Shown: piece by piece, positions 32,546-41,173 of the stretch
Layout: each line of letters begins with the position of its first letter
Numbering within the stretch: position 1 is the first letter of the stretch
Source: a virus
Virus record (IMG/VR): IMGVR_UViG_3300013120_000738
Span: 1 to 64,000 of that record
Direction: 5' to 3' (one strand)
Length of the DNA: 64,000 nucleotides
Position numbers and translations under genes: made by a program
Notes under the pieces: model-generated
What the model saw: only the letters and a program-made list of their open reading frames with translations
Told to the model about the DNA's origin: nothing
Database searches by the model: none

Positions 32546-32944
32546 TTACAGGTCTGGTGTTAGGTCCCGTGCGTCCTGATGCAGGTCGCCAGTAAGGCCT
32601 GCCACGGTGTTGGTCAGGAACTTGTCGTGACCGATTTGGAAAGCGAAGTCCACAGCAGAAATGTTCGCTTGGGCATTCGCGAAGGACACCTGATCCACCA
32701 AGCCGATGACAATCGGGAATCCACGCGTTGCGTTGTGCCGTGCTTCGCCCATATATGGGCTGAAGTCGGCCGTGGTCGTGTCGCGGGCCTTTACCTCAAC
32801 CAGGATTTCGTTCGCCGGAATACTCATGACCAGCGGACGAAGTCGCTTGATCAAGGCCGCGACCGACTCGTGACGGTGCATCTGCCGGAAAGATCTGATC
32901 CTCCGGAATACCGTAATGTCGGTATTAGCTGGTTGTGCAGCCAT
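32546..32944 (-). CDS. Hypothetical protein, 132 aa
   Basis: Compact soluble protein ('PANEILVEVKARDTTTADFSPYMGE'), with visibly higher GC than its neighbours, which may point to recent acquisition or high expression. ATG follows AATGGAGGCCAACACTC. It is a single-gene unit with its own terminator-like hairpin. A head decoration protein is possible but unsupported. Confidence 0.55.
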   Translation of the reverse strand: MAAQPANTDITVFRRIRSFRQMHRHESVAALIKRLRPLVMSIPANEILVEVKARDTTTADFSPYMGEARHNATRGFPIVIGLVDQVSFANAQANISAVDFAFQIGHDKFLTNTVAGLTGDLHQDARDLTPDL

Positions 32945-33030
32945 GAGTGTTGGCCTCCATTTTACCTTGAGTTAGTAACCATTACAATTTATATTTGCTG
33001 AGAGAAGCAACTGCTTCAATTACATATTGA

Positions 33031-33790
33031 TCAATACGATCCACTAAAAATTTTCCGCCTAACAGTAAACGGTCTCCAGGTCTGTCTGGCCTGGGGTTGA
33101 ACTCTTTTAAAACGTGGCAGATTCTCCGCATTATATTTATTATTTATATTAGTCACTCTATGGTTATGTACATTATCATGAATAGTAATCAAATCCTCAG
33201 AACCAATATCCCTTAAAGAACAAGAGGCAATGTTATGGGAATTCACCAAGTGATTCCTAAGATCTCCTGACCAACCCCATGTGCTACCAGGTAATCTAGT
33301 GATTGGTGGCAACTTCGCAAGATCTTTAGATTTCAAATGCTCAACTATTTCCTCATAACCAAGATAATTAGTCCTGAACCAACCACGACTCGTTTTCGTA
33401 TAAACAACAAGCTGCGGAACTATCATCTTCTTTACAAGATCACCAATCTTGATAGAGTGTTTCTTATCGATCCGCAATTCTGAAACATGCGATAAATCAT
33501 TCAGATCATCAAAATATTTCTCTTTTAGTCTATCACAAGGTATACAATTCGGGCCAGTCAACAATATATGGATAGGCTTCCCAGATTCCATCGCCGCAGC
33601 TCTAGCAACAGCATAATCAGATGGCAATTCCTTCTTTTCAGCAGTTAAACTCCAAGGATCTTTAAGACTCCATATAGATGTTGTAGTAACCAAAACTCCA
33701 TATAGATGTTGTAGTAACCAAACTCCACTCGTTACCGTACCCAACACCTATGACAAGGACGAATACGATAGAAAATATTACACCTCTCAT
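33031..33790 (-). pseudogene. Secreted thioredoxin-like protein, frame broken by a 28-bp tandem duplication
   Basis: From ATG 33790 a clean signal peptide reads MRGVIFSIVFVLVIGVGYG, then NEWSLVTTTSIWS, and stops at 33662. The body of the protein, including the thioredoxin-like 'ILLTGPNCIPCDRLKEKYF' with its CxxC, is in another frame starting near 33690. A perfect 28-bp tandem duplication (33667-33722) causes this shift: removing one copy joins signal peptide and thioredoxin domain in one frame (about 243 aa). A shorter protein may still be made from an internal start, but without the signal peptide. The intact form would act in the periplasm in disulfide exchange. Confidence 0.7.
33667..33722. 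repeat. Perfect 28-bp tandem duplication
   Basis: ACTCCATATAGATGTTGTAG plus TAACCAAA occurs at 33667-33694 and again at 33695-33722 with no difference. 28 is not a multiple of three, so it shifts the reading frame of the thioredoxin-like gene. Confidence 0.95.
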
Positions 33791-33794
33791 CTCC

Positions 33795-34772
33795 TTACCC
33801 TTTATTAATAGGGTTCTCCAAGTCTAGATCCATGGTTACCATCATCCGGATGAGTTCTTTAAAGCTTATTTCGGGCTCCCATCCGAGCTCCTTCTTAGCC
33901 TTACTAGGATTTGAATGCAATAAATTAACGTCAGCAGGCCTCAAAAATTTCGGATCAATCTCCACATATTCTTCATAATCCAGCCCAACACACTCGAATG
34001 CTAATTGGGCTAATTCTCGTACGCTATGTGTTTCACCGGAACCAATCACAAAATCCCCAGGCTCATCTTGTTGGAGCATCAACCACATAGCCCTAACATA
34101 ATCCTTAGCATGGCCCCAATCCCTCTTAGCATCCATATTACCAAGATATAACTTATCCTGCAACCCTAATGAAATCCTGGCAGCAGCTCTAGTGACTTTC
34201 CGTGTCACAAATTCATATCCGCGTCTTTCAGATTCATGATTGAATAATATACCATTACTGCAGAACATATCATAGCTCTGCCTATAATTTATAGTAGTCC
34301 AATATGCTGCCAACTTCGCAATAGCATATGGACTCCTCGGTCTAAATGGAGTATTCTCATCTTGTGGCGTCTCCGCTACATCTCCGTATAATTCACTACT
34401 ACTGGCCTGATAAAACCGCACATTCTTATCAACAAGTCGTATGGCTTCCAAGACCTTGAAAACACCTAAAGAATTGATACCAACAGTAGTGATAGGGTGA
34501 TTCCAACTAGCGGGAACAAATGATTGTGCTGCCAAGTTATACACTTCGTGGGGACGTATTTTATCGATCAATTTCATAACCGAAGATTGATCAGTAATAT
34601 CCCCAAAATGCATAGTGATTGAGTCAAGTATATGATTTATCCTAGCAGTATTCGGCGTACTAACACGCCTTGATGCACCATGTACATCGTAATCCTTTTC
34701 TAGTAAGAATTCCGCAAGGAATGATCCATCTTGACCAGTAATACCTAGAATCAATGCGCGTTTCTCAGACAT
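33795..34772 (-). CDS. gmd: GDP-mannose 4,6-dehydratase
   Basis: About 325 aa. The NADP-binding loop '[17 protein letters not shown]', '[17 protein letters not shown]', '[20 protein letters not shown]', the catalytic '[12 protein letters not shown]' (Y-x-x-x-K) and '[15 protein letters not shown]' mark this enzyme clearly. It converts GDP-mannose to GDP-4-keto-6-deoxymannose, the precursor of fucose, rhamnose and related sugars. I chose ATG 34772, preceded by GGAGGAGCTT, over the longer frame from 34808. It probably feeds the glycosyltransferases at 43-49 kb. No epimerase or reductase for the next step is visible here. Confidence 0.92.
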   Translation of the reverse strand: MSEKRALILGITGQDGSFLAEFLLEKDYDVHGASRRVSTPNTARINHILDSITMHFGDITDQSSVMKLIDKIRPHEVYNLAAQSFVPASWNHPITTVGINSLGVFKVLEAIRLVDKNVRFYQASSSELYGDVAETPQDENTPFRPRSPYAIAKLAAYWTTINYRQSYDMFCSNGILFNHESERRGYEFVTRKVTRAAARISLGLQDKLYLGNMDAKRDWGHAKDYVRAMWLMLQQDEPGDFVIGSGETHSVRELAQLAFECVGLDYEEYVEIDPKFLRPADVNLLHSNPSKAKKELGWEPEISFKELIRMMVTMDLDLENPINKG

Positions 34773-34820
34773 AAGCTCCTCCAAAGATAGATTATGAAAT
34801 ATATACAACAGAGATAAATT

Positions 34821-35312
34821 ATGCCAAGAACAGAAACAGGTTGGTCAGCATACAGGACATGGTATCATCCTGTAGAACAGATACGCGATAGTGTGCATTC
34901 TATTGCATTTGACGAAGAACAAACGAATTGGCTTCTAGGCGATGAAGATATAGATTTTCCCGACCCACATACAGAATCTCTAGATGGCCTCGCTCCATTA
35001 ATGATAGAAAATAATCTACATGGAAAATGCATCTTAATGATACAATTCTATATTGAATCAGTCACTATAAACGATCATGAAGAACAAAACGAAGAACTAA
35101 GTAGTGCTTATCTATTAAAATTAGATGATTATGGCAACGAAGTTGCATCAGTACGCGTGCCGGAGACCATAGCAATGCCAATAGCAAAAGCATTTAAAAG
35201 AGAGATACAAGATACCCCATACGAGATTGATCGAGAGTGGAACCACTCAGATGAGATTCAAGAGGACTCAATACCTGATATAGTTGCATCACTCATCACA
35301 GAAGATCCATAA
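34821..35312 (+). CDS. Hypothetical protein, 163 aa
   Basis: Acidic protein ('[13 protein letters not shown]'-like segments, many Asp/Glu) with no recognised family. It diverges from gmd with about 48 bp between. ATG follows AGAGATAAATT. A strong hairpin pair follows its stop. Confidence 0.5.
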   Translation: MPRTETGWSAYRTWYHPVEQIRDSVHSIAFDEEQTNWLLGDEDIDFPDPHTESLDGLAPLMIENNLHGKCILMIQFYIESVTINDHEEQNEELSSAYLLKLDDYGNEVASVRVPETIAMPIAKAFKREIQDTPYEIDREWNHSDEIQEDSIPDIVASLITEDP

Positions 35313-35349
35313 ATACATCTAGCGTATTTAAAGAGTGAAACTGCAGATG

Positions 35350-35416
35350 GGTTCCGATCGTTTCGGAACCAGTCCCCGTGTTTCGATCCTAGTAACGGGG
35401 GATCGAACACGGGGAC
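35350..35416. terminator. Two hairpins forming a bidirectional terminator
   Basis: GGTTCCGA at 35350-35357 pairs with TCGGAACC at 35363-35370. GTCCCCGTGTT (35372-35382) and CGATCC (35384-35389) pair with GGATCG (35400-35405) and AACACGGGGAC (35406-35416), with a one-base bulge. AATTTTAT follows on the plus strand. They lie between convergent gene ends. Confidence 0.75.
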
Positions 35417-35420
35417 AATT

Positions 35421-37601
35421 TTATACTTCGGCTTCGACGGCTTCTTTATCCGGCTTCTCCAGCACAACCTCTCCATCGATCGCCTTCTTAAGGTAATCTA
35501 TGGAAATAATACCACAGCCGTACTTCTCAGCCTTCTTCGTTTTATTAGAACTGCTTGTTGCATCCTTCTGGACAAGAAAGTCCAATGCCTTAGACACACC
35601 AGATTTAACCGTGCCACCTAATCGTTCGATGTCACCGATATAAGCCCTAGTGCCTGTTAAGCAGAAAGACAGGCCTGTAAAAATTTTCCCTTCTGCCGGT
35701 TGAGTCATCACTCCATCACCATCGGTGTCAACCGGTTCATCCTCCTGAGTCTCTTCTTTGATCGTGACACCAACCGACCGCAACTTCTCGATCAAGGGGC
35801 GGCACTCATCGATACCCTTCCGGATTGACTCACGAATAGTGTCACCGAATCCGGGGATCTGAAGTGTAGCCAACTTCTGATCATCAAGCCAATCATCAAG
35901 AGCATCCAATTGACCACTCGCCGTACCTCGCAAGATCTCAACACGGCGGCGACCGAGCAGATCAATTCCAAGAGATCCTAAGAAAACATGAAGAGGTAAG
36001 CACTTCTTCGATGCGATATTCTTCACGATTTCCGAAGCTCGTGACTCGCCGATACGCACACCGCCATCAAGTTCAACATCCTTCATCTGATCAACGGCCA
36101 AGGTGTACAAATCAGCTGGGTCACCAACAAGACTATTATCCCACAGAGCCTTCAAGATCGTGTCACCGATCCCAAGGATTCCGGTACCTTTCTTCGAAGT
36201 CCCAATCCAATGATCAATCTTGCCAAGACCCACCGCTGGGCACTGAGAACTTGAACAATATGTGATAGCACCAGTCTTGCCCCTCATAGTCCTTGTCGTA
36301 GGTTCACCACAAGTTGGGCACCGCTTCGGTTCTTCGATTTGTTGGCGTGTAACATGTTTACGAACTCGACGCGTGATTTTCGGGATAATATCACCCGCTA
36401 GGATTACCTCGACGGTATCACCAATTGCGACGTCAAGACGATTGATCTCGTCCCAATTGTTCAAAAGGGCGTGAGTAACATTCACACCGCCGACGCGAAC
36501 TTCCTCAAGCAAAGCCGTAGGAATAACAGCCCCGGTATGGCCAACCGTCAAGATCACATCTTTAAGCGTAGTTTGGCCCGAGTAGTGCGGGAACTTGATC
36601 GCTCGAGCATACTTCGGACGCAGACGAGTCTTCTTGTCGGCAGTCACAAAGACATCTTGATGTGCAGCTTGATTCAAGCACACTACCACGCCATCGATCG
36701 CGAATGGAAGTTGTTCACGGCCGTCAAGTGTAGCTGCATAGAATTTCTTGACGTCGTCGATCGTTTTGCACACCTTGTGAGGAACAGGTCTAAATCCCAA
36801 TTGCTTCAGAAATTTGAATTTACCTGATTCCGTAGCGAATGGGTCGCCTGGCACTCCACCGTCACCGGCTTCAACATTGAATGCGATAAATCGCATTCTC
36901 TCACTATCTTGACCATCATCACGGCTGAAGCAACCATTACCAATAGCACGAGCATTGCTCTGGTCCTTTTCATCAATATCATCAAAGGGTTTGCCAAGGT
37001 CACGGGATCGGATCACTTTCCAATCCTCAGTATAGAGAATGGCCTCACCACGCACTTCCAAATCCAAAGCTTCCTCTAGGACTGTTGGGAGTCCTTGGAA
37101 GTTTGCACCGTTGGCGGTGATATCTTCGCCGACTGCCCCATTACCTCTCGAGGCTACCCGAACAAGTTTACCGGCCTTATAGCTGGCGCAGATACTGCCA
37201 CCATCGATCTTGAGCGATGTACAGACCTCTACAACACCATCGTCCTTGATCTTCTTGCAGACACCGGTGTACCAAGAATCGTACCCAAGGATACCGTCAT
37301 CAGTATTATCGAGCGAACCCATTGGGATAGCGTGAGTGACTTTATCACGCAGTTCGGCTTCGCTGAAGGGGGCACCAACCCGATCGATACGCTCGTCATC
37401 TGGTGCTTTTGCTTTGAGAGCCGGACGGAGGAGATCATACTCCGCATCGGTCATAATCGCTTCCGAGCCAACGCGGTAATATGCGTGGTCAGCCTTGTCG
37501 ATGAGCAATTGAAGCTTGTGAACCGGCAAGCTGTTGATCGCGGCTGCAAAGCCGTCTTCGTGGTGGCGTGAAGCCTTGATGAGGTCTTGTGCTGATGCCA
37601 T
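35421..37601 (-). CDS. ligA: NAD-dependent DNA ligase
   Basis: 726 aa, near the bacterial length of about 670. Domains in order: Ia ('ADHAYYRVGSEAIMTDAEYDLL'), adenylation with active Lys in 'SLKIDGGS' (about 129-136), 'SRGNGAVGEDIT', OB fold, a four-Cys zinc finger ('CPTCGEP', 'CSSSQCPA'), HhH repeats ('LGSLGIDLLGRRR', 'IPGFGDTI') and a C-terminal BRCT ('GLSFCLTGTRAYIG'). It seals nicks using NAD+. Many T4-like phages use ATP ligases instead, so a full bacterial-type ligase is notable. The gene has its own upstream promoter-like element and downstream terminator. Confidence 0.93.
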   Translation of the reverse strand: MASAQDLIKASRHHEDGFAAAINSLPVHKLQLLIDKADHAYYRVGSEAIMTDAEYDLLRPALKAKAPDDERIDRVGAPFSEAELRDKVTHAIPMGSLDNTDDGILGYDSWYTGVCKKIKDDGVVEVCTSLKIDGGSICASYKAGKLVRVASRGNGAVGEDITANGANFQGLPTVLEEALDLEVRGEAILYTEDWKVIRSRDLGKPFDDIDEKDQSNARAIGNGCFSRDDGQDSERMRFIAFNVEAGDGGVPGDPFATESGKFKFLKQLGFRPVPHKVCKTIDDVKKFYAATLDGREQLPFAIDGVVVCLNQAAHQDVFVTADKKTRLRPKYARAIKFPHYSGQTTLKDVILTVGHTGAVIPTALLEEVRVGGVNVTHALLNNWDEINRLDVAIGDTVEVILAGDIIPKITRRVRKHVTRQQIEEPKRCPTCGEPTTRTMRGKTGAITYCSSSQCPAVGLGKIDHWIGTSKKGTGILGIGDTILKALWDNSLVGDPADLYTLAVDQMKDVELDGGVRIGESRASEIVKNIASKKCLPLHVFLGSLGIDLLGRRRVEILRGTASGQLDALDDWLDDQKLATLQIPGFGDTIRESIRKGIDECRPLIEKLRSVGVTIKEETQEDEPVDTDGDGVMTQPAEGKIFTGLSFCLTGTRAYIGDIERLGGTVKSGVSKALDFLVQKDATSSSNKTKKAEKYGCGIISIDYLKKAIDGEVVLEKPDKEAVEAEV

Positions 37602-37642
37602 TTTGGACTCCCTATTTGCGTTTTAAATACCTTCCAAGATAT

Positions 37643-37671
37643 TGTTACAAATAGGGGTATGGCAGTTAAAT
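37643..37671 (-). promoter_or_regulatory. Candidate promoter-like element, copy B
   Basis: On the minus strand this reads ATTTAACT, GCCATACCCC, TATTTGTAACA, matching copy A at 3095-3123 in 25 of 29 positions. It lies in the gap between the TAXI-like gene and the ligase ATG, 70 nt upstream of that ATG. Confidence 0.4.
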
Positions 37672-38925
37672 TCATTCGGTAGATTGGGCTTCCCTTTTCC
37701 TTCTCCTCCTCGCCCTTCTCGTTTCTGTATTCACATCCTCCCCATTACTCCGTTTCCCAATAAGCTTATTCAACCATCGAACAAAAGCATAGACACACCA
37801 CAGACCAGCTGTCATAAGTGCATAATATACACTTTCTGGCCATTCAGACGGTTTACCACCATCCCTGATCAATACCGCCGCAGGATGTAGTGGATATTTC
37901 AATTCTCCTTCCTCGGGTTTATTAGGAACGTTGGCCCACTGTATCTCCGGGATTCTATGTTGAAGAGCTCGTTGGCATACACCGGCTAAGTAAAATGCAT
38001 CTCTATCACTCATAGCAGAAGAGCATACTAGGACACGGCGTGAACCAAATACATCGATCTTTGTTGGACAGAAATCACCATGAACATAAGAATTAGCTTC
38101 AAATGTATCAGGTAATAATTGTTCATAACTTCTAATTATCGCATCACGATCATTATCTAAACCAACTAAGCGACATGTGTCATCCTTAACAATGCTCTCT
38201 ATTATCGGGGCATGTTGTGGACCACCATAAAATGCTACATCAACAAACCCTCTATGTAATGCCGATCGCATTTCATGCCAATCAGCAATACCATGAGCAG
38301 AATGTTGTCCTGGATTAAGACCGTAATGTTCTAGCACATATTCAGCACATCTACGGGTACCACTATCATATGGCCCGAGAAATATCCTACCATGTTCTAG
38401 CTTCGGAGCAATGTCTTTAAACAATATCGTGTTATTAGAGGTACCAATCGTATTTCTAGTCAGAAAGTCTCTAGTCACCAAGATATGTAAACAATTACGA
38501 TCTAATGGTAATAGAATTCTGATATGCTTTGACTCGCCGAAACCATCATGTGTAAATCCAATAACTCTACCAGTATTGTCCTTACTAACACTTTCTCGAT
38601 TTTCTTCGTAACCATCAGTGCCTATTGGGTCCAAAATATATTGTGTCACCCAGAATTTCCATGGTGAAGCTGATTGAGTTTCCATATATTCTGAGATCTC
38701 ATGTACTAACGCTTCTGTAGATCCACCACTAGGACCAACAAGAACATCTATCTTTCTGGTACTAATATAATCACGATAATGTGAAGCACTTATCACTAGG
38801 ATAAGCATGAATATCATACAGAACAATAACGGTATAGCATTCTCACTAATAAACCCAAATATCCATTTTAATATATGATATAGAAGAGAGCCAATCTGGT
38901 TTGGTAAATCGCTGAATCGTTCCAT
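37672..38925 (-). CDS. Membrane-anchored TAXI-type solute-binding protein
   Basis: 417 aa. One helix near the N-terminus (about 28-48), a large extracytoplasmic domain, then a second helix near 370-390 and a basic C-terminus. The domain shows the TAXI/TRAP receptor pattern: 'VLVGPSGGSTEALVHEISEYM', 'RIFLGPYDSGTRRCAEYVLEHYG', 'DWHEMRSALHRGFVDVAFYGGP' (each partial). TAXI proteins bind small organic acids for TRAP transporters or act as sensor domains. No transporter subunits are near, so a sensing or binding role at the membrane of the infected cell is more likely. Such a gene is unusual in phages; origin from the host is inferred. Confidence 0.65.
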   Translation of the reverse strand: MERFSDLPNQIGSLLYHILKWIFGFISENAIPLLFCMIFMLILVISASHYRDYISTRKIDVLVGPSGGSTEALVHEISEYMETQSASPWKFWVTQYILDPIGTDGYEENRESVSKDNTGRVIGFTHDGFGESKHIRILLPLDRNCLHILVTRDFLTRNTIGTSNNTILFKDIAPKLEHGRIFLGPYDSGTRRCAEYVLEHYGLNPGQHSAHGIADWHEMRSALHRGFVDVAFYGGPQHAPIIESIVKDDTCRLVGLDNDRDAIIRSYEQLLPDTFEANSYVHGDFCPTKIDVFGSRRVLVCSSAMSDRDAFYLAGVCQRALQHRIPEIQWANVPNKPEEGELKYPLHPAAVLIRDGGKPSEWPESVYYALMTAGLWCVYAFVRWLNKLIGKRSNGEDVNTETRRARRRRKREAQSTE

Positions 38926-39000
38926 TTGACATACCCCAGATATATCTTTGTGAATAATTATTTAACAAGGCTACATGTATTATCACAACGGAGGGCTAAA

Positions 39001-39633
39001 ATGAACGAACAGATGCAAATTACGGTTATCTCTTATATTCCTTTGTTGACCGGTAGAGCAGGTGAGATCCTAAGTCCGGAAGACTTCAATGAAGACAGAT
39101 TCAAGGATTGTCATCCCGGCAACGTAGAAGCGTGCTTATGGGCACAAATCAGCGAAGAAGAAGGTGTGGTACCTGTCTTCGTATTGGACCGAGCCCATGA
39201 AGTAGCAGATCATTTAGTAGAGTGGGCTGAGAATGATTTAGATAGATGGTTCGCTCTATGTTTCCAAGAACGTGGTGATCTATACACAGCACTTTTAATG
39301 CCAAATATCGATGAATCTATTAGGCGATTCAAACAAGCCCAAATGATAATCAATAGGTCAAAACCGCCAGAAGACGCAAAATATACAGCGATCTTTCATC
39401 CATTGAAATTTACGTCTCAATCTGAAAACACATTCAAAAAGGTACGCGACAGAATCAGGGATAGATCAAACGTCGGTTTCTTAGATATCACTGATATCGA
39501 TAAAGATAACCCACTAGATATTAATGAAGAAGATATTAAGAGTATTGGGCCATTTAATGTATGTTGGGACAGTACTGTATTTGGTCTTAATATAGAAAAT
39601 TTATGCTTTGAAGATGAAGAAGAGGCCACCTAG
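39001..39633 (+). CDS. Hypothetical protein, 210 aa
   Basis: From ATG 39001 with CGGAGGGCTAAA before it; the longer frame from 38926 lacks a ribosome site. Acidic, soluble, no recognised family. ATTTAAC occurs 41 nt upstream. Its last codons overlap a tRNA-like structure on the other strand. Confidence 0.5.
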   Translation: MNEQMQITVISYIPLLTGRAGEILSPEDFNEDRFKDCHPGNVEACLWAQISEEEGVVPVFVLDRAHEVADHLVEWAENDLDRWFALCFQERGDLYTALLMPNIDESIRRFKQAQMIINRSKPPEDAKYTAIFHPLKFTSQSENTFKKVRDRIRDRSNVGFLDITDIDKDNPLDINEEDIKSIGPFNVCWDSTVFGLNIENLCFEDEEEAT

Positions 39634-39734
39634 ACGATTTGCACGTCTGACCCCCAGGTTCCCCTAGTGCTCTGGACTACCTCGTAGAGGTAATACCCCT
39701 ACATTGGCTCCCCGAAGGGCTGAGCTAAAGTGGC
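39625..39734 (-). other. tRNA-like structure with enlarged central region
   Basis: Reading the minus strand: 7-bp acceptor GCCACTT/AGGTGGC (one G-T pair), then TA, a D-like arm GCTC-11 nt-GAGC, a 58-nt central region, and a T-like arm AGACG-TGCAAAT-CGTCT. The central region has a stem GTAGGGG/CCTCTAC and an overlapping TTACC/GGTAG arm, but no canonical anticodon arm at the right distance. It could be a decayed or intron-bearing tRNA, a tRNA-like control element, or chance. CCA is not encoded. Confidence 0.3.
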
Positions 39735-39740
39735 CACAAA

Positions 39741-39989
39741 TTATGCTTTTGTCTTCTCTTTTGCTTTCGCTGCACGAGCCTTAACTCTCTCAATTTTGCC
39801 TAAAGCGAATTCATGAGCTTGGCGGAGCGAATCAACTGCTTTCTTACATTTCTCATAATTTGGAGTGATTTTTGCCAATTTGGCTTCACTCGCAGTTAAC
39901 TTCTTCTTGATTTTTTCGGCTCGTGCAGTTAGCCTAGCAATCTTTTCATCTGGAGTTTGTGGTTGTTTACTCTGTTCTTTCTTTGCCAT
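39741..39989 (-). CDS. Small coiled-coil protein, 82 aa
   Basis: Almost entirely Lys/Ala/Glu-rich helix ('DEKIARLTARAEKIKKKLTASEA'), predicted coiled coil and strongly basic. May bind nucleic acid or act in packaging or structure; no family recognised. ATG follows ATAGGTACAAAA. Confidence 0.5.
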   Translation of the reverse strand: MAKKEQSKQPQTPDEKIARLTARAEKIKKKLTASEAKLAKITPNYEKCKKAVDSLRQAHEFALGKIERVKARAAKAKEKTKA

Positions 39990-40044
39990 TTTTGTACCTA
40001 TATTGATATTGCCACACGGACGCTTTGATTTTATTTAGATTTGA

Positions 40045-40113
40045 TTATGCGAAGATGAATATAAGTATTCCAACAACTGTCATAAATAGTGCGTAGTAGA
40101 ATAACCCTATCAT
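40045..40113 (-). CDS. Single-helix membrane peptide, 22 aa
   Basis: Reads MIGLFYYALFMTVVGILIFI-FA, one hydrophobic helix and nothing else. Its ATG shares bases with the TGA of the gene upstream (ATGA), a common sign of translational coupling. Too short for family assignment; it could tune membrane proteins or lysis. Confidence 0.4.
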   Translation of the reverse strand: MIGLFYYALFMTVVGILIFIFA

Positions 40114-40397
40114 CTCAATGCAGCCTCTAACCATCCGCAATTATAGGCGGCTTCATGTAAAAACCAATCGTACCCATGCCTAGATGGATCACAGGTACGA
40201 TTAGTTCGTGCGTCCTTATAACCCTTTTCGAATGGGCCACGTATTCCTGGTAATTCCAGGGGTGCCCAATCGTCACACGTTAGGTTTGATGCGAACTGAA
40301 GCTCTGGCTGGCGGTGTCTTCTTGACTTCTTCTTTAGCCACCCCTTTGTCCAGAAGCTTCTGGCGCAATTCAGGAACTGTTTTAAGGCGTTCTTCAT
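40110..40397 (-). CDS. Small protein with RMF-like C-terminus; start uncertain
   Basis: The C-terminal part ('FEKGYKDARTNRT', 'CDPSRHGYDW', 'YNCGWLEAAL') follows the pattern of ribosome modulation factor-like proteins: G-Y-x-x-A, a Cys-Pro-like turn, and G-W-x-E-A. The ATG at 40397 lies deep inside the gene upstream in another frame and lacks a ribosome site, so the true start may be later and non-ATG, or reached by frameshift from that gene. RMF parks ribosomes in bacteria; a similar role here is speculation. Confidence 0.4.
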   Translation of the reverse strand: MKNALKQFLNCARSFWTKGWLKKKSRRHRQPELQFASNLTCDDWAPLELPGIRGPFEKGYKDARTNRTCDPSRHGYDWFLHEAAYNCGWLEAALR

Positions 40398-40614
40398 CGA
40401 ACGTTAACACCACTTTCTCACTGCCTTGTCGTGGCTCAGTGACATCAATTTTGCCGAGACCTTCGACAGTAATATTCATCTTCTTACCGTTAGCCAGATC
40501 ACGAAGTTCTTCCTTTTTCGCGTCCAACTTATCAGCAAGTTCTTGGGACTGGATTTGTAATTCCAGTGCTTCCTTTGCAAGATCCTGACCAATATCGGTT
40601 ACAGCGGTACTCAT
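40273..40614 (-). CDS. Hypothetical protein, 113 aa
   Basis: From ATG 40614 after CGGAGGTTGTT; an in-frame start at 40635 is less likely. A helical N-terminal half (QSQELADKLDAKKEELRDL) precedes a mixed C-terminus (TFDEERLKTVPELRQKLLDKG, in parts). Possibly a coiled-coil protein with a small folded domain. No family recognised. Confidence 0.5.
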   Translation of the reverse strand: MSTAVTDIGQDLAKEALELQIQSQELADKLDAKKEELRDLANGKKMNITVEGLGKIDVTEPRQGSEKVVLTFDEERLKTVPELRQKLLDKGVAKEEVKKTPPARASVRIKPNV

Positions 40615-40635
40615 AACAACCTCCGTAAATACCAT

Positions 40636-40938
40636 ATGCTAAAACAAACGCGGCGGGTAACCACTCTCTTCCTCCAGGAGCTCCCAGAACAAGTAGAGTA
40701 CTTTGATGCATATATGTACGTAATGGTAGATCGTAAACCAGATAAAATAGTATCTGGAGCACAGTTTGGTACTGAAGTCAGAATTAATCCGTGTGTGCTA
40801 GACTGGGAGAAAAAGACTATAACGATGACTATTCCAAAAGATATAAATGAAGGTATTGATAGCTGGGATGATCTAGATCCAAATTTCTATGAAGCTGTCG
40901 AAGCAGCCTTTCTAGCATTAATCAAAAGTTGTCTTTAG
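40636..40938 (+). CDS. Hypothetical protein, 100 aa
   Basis: Mixed alpha/beta protein ('VEYFDAYMYVMVDRKPDK', 'NEGIDSWDDLDPNFYEAVEAAF') with no recognised family. Diverges from the 113-aa gene with about 20 bp between, and overlaps the convergent gene by 17 bp. Confidence 0.45.
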   Translation: MLKQTRRVTTLFLQELPEQVEYFDAYMYVMVDRKPDKIVSGAQFGTEVRINPCVLDWEKKTITMTIPKDINEGIDSWDDLDPNFYEAVEAAFLALIKSCL

Positions 40939-41173
40939 AAAAGAACTTATTGACTTCACGCCACATCTCGTCAATCGCTTTAACATGCTTATTATATCTC
41001 TTTCTAATATCCTTTGGCATCCATTCCTTTGGGCCTTCATATATTAACTTGCCATTCTCTTTTATATTGACCCAACTACCATGTGTTTCACACGTCCATT
41101 CATGTTTCCTAAGTCCAAATATTTCGCGTATCCTACCGAAAGCTCCTCTCAGGGATAGCTTTGAAATCTTCAT
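40922..41173 (-). CDS. Hypothetical protein, 83 aa
   Basis: Basic protein: 'GLRKHEWTCETHGSWVNIKENGK' then a helical tail with many Lys/Arg. No family recognised. Overlaps the neighbour upstream by 41 bp, consistent with co-translation. Confidence 0.45.
   Translation of the reverse strand: MKISKLSLRGAFGRIREIFGLRKHEWTCETHGSWVNIKENGKLIYEGPKEWMPKDIRKRYNKHVKAIDEMWREVNKFFSKDNF

Noticed and set aside
39417-39629. 70-codon minus-strand open frame
   Set aside because: Ser/Leu-rich shadow of the plus-strand 210-aa gene with no start signal.
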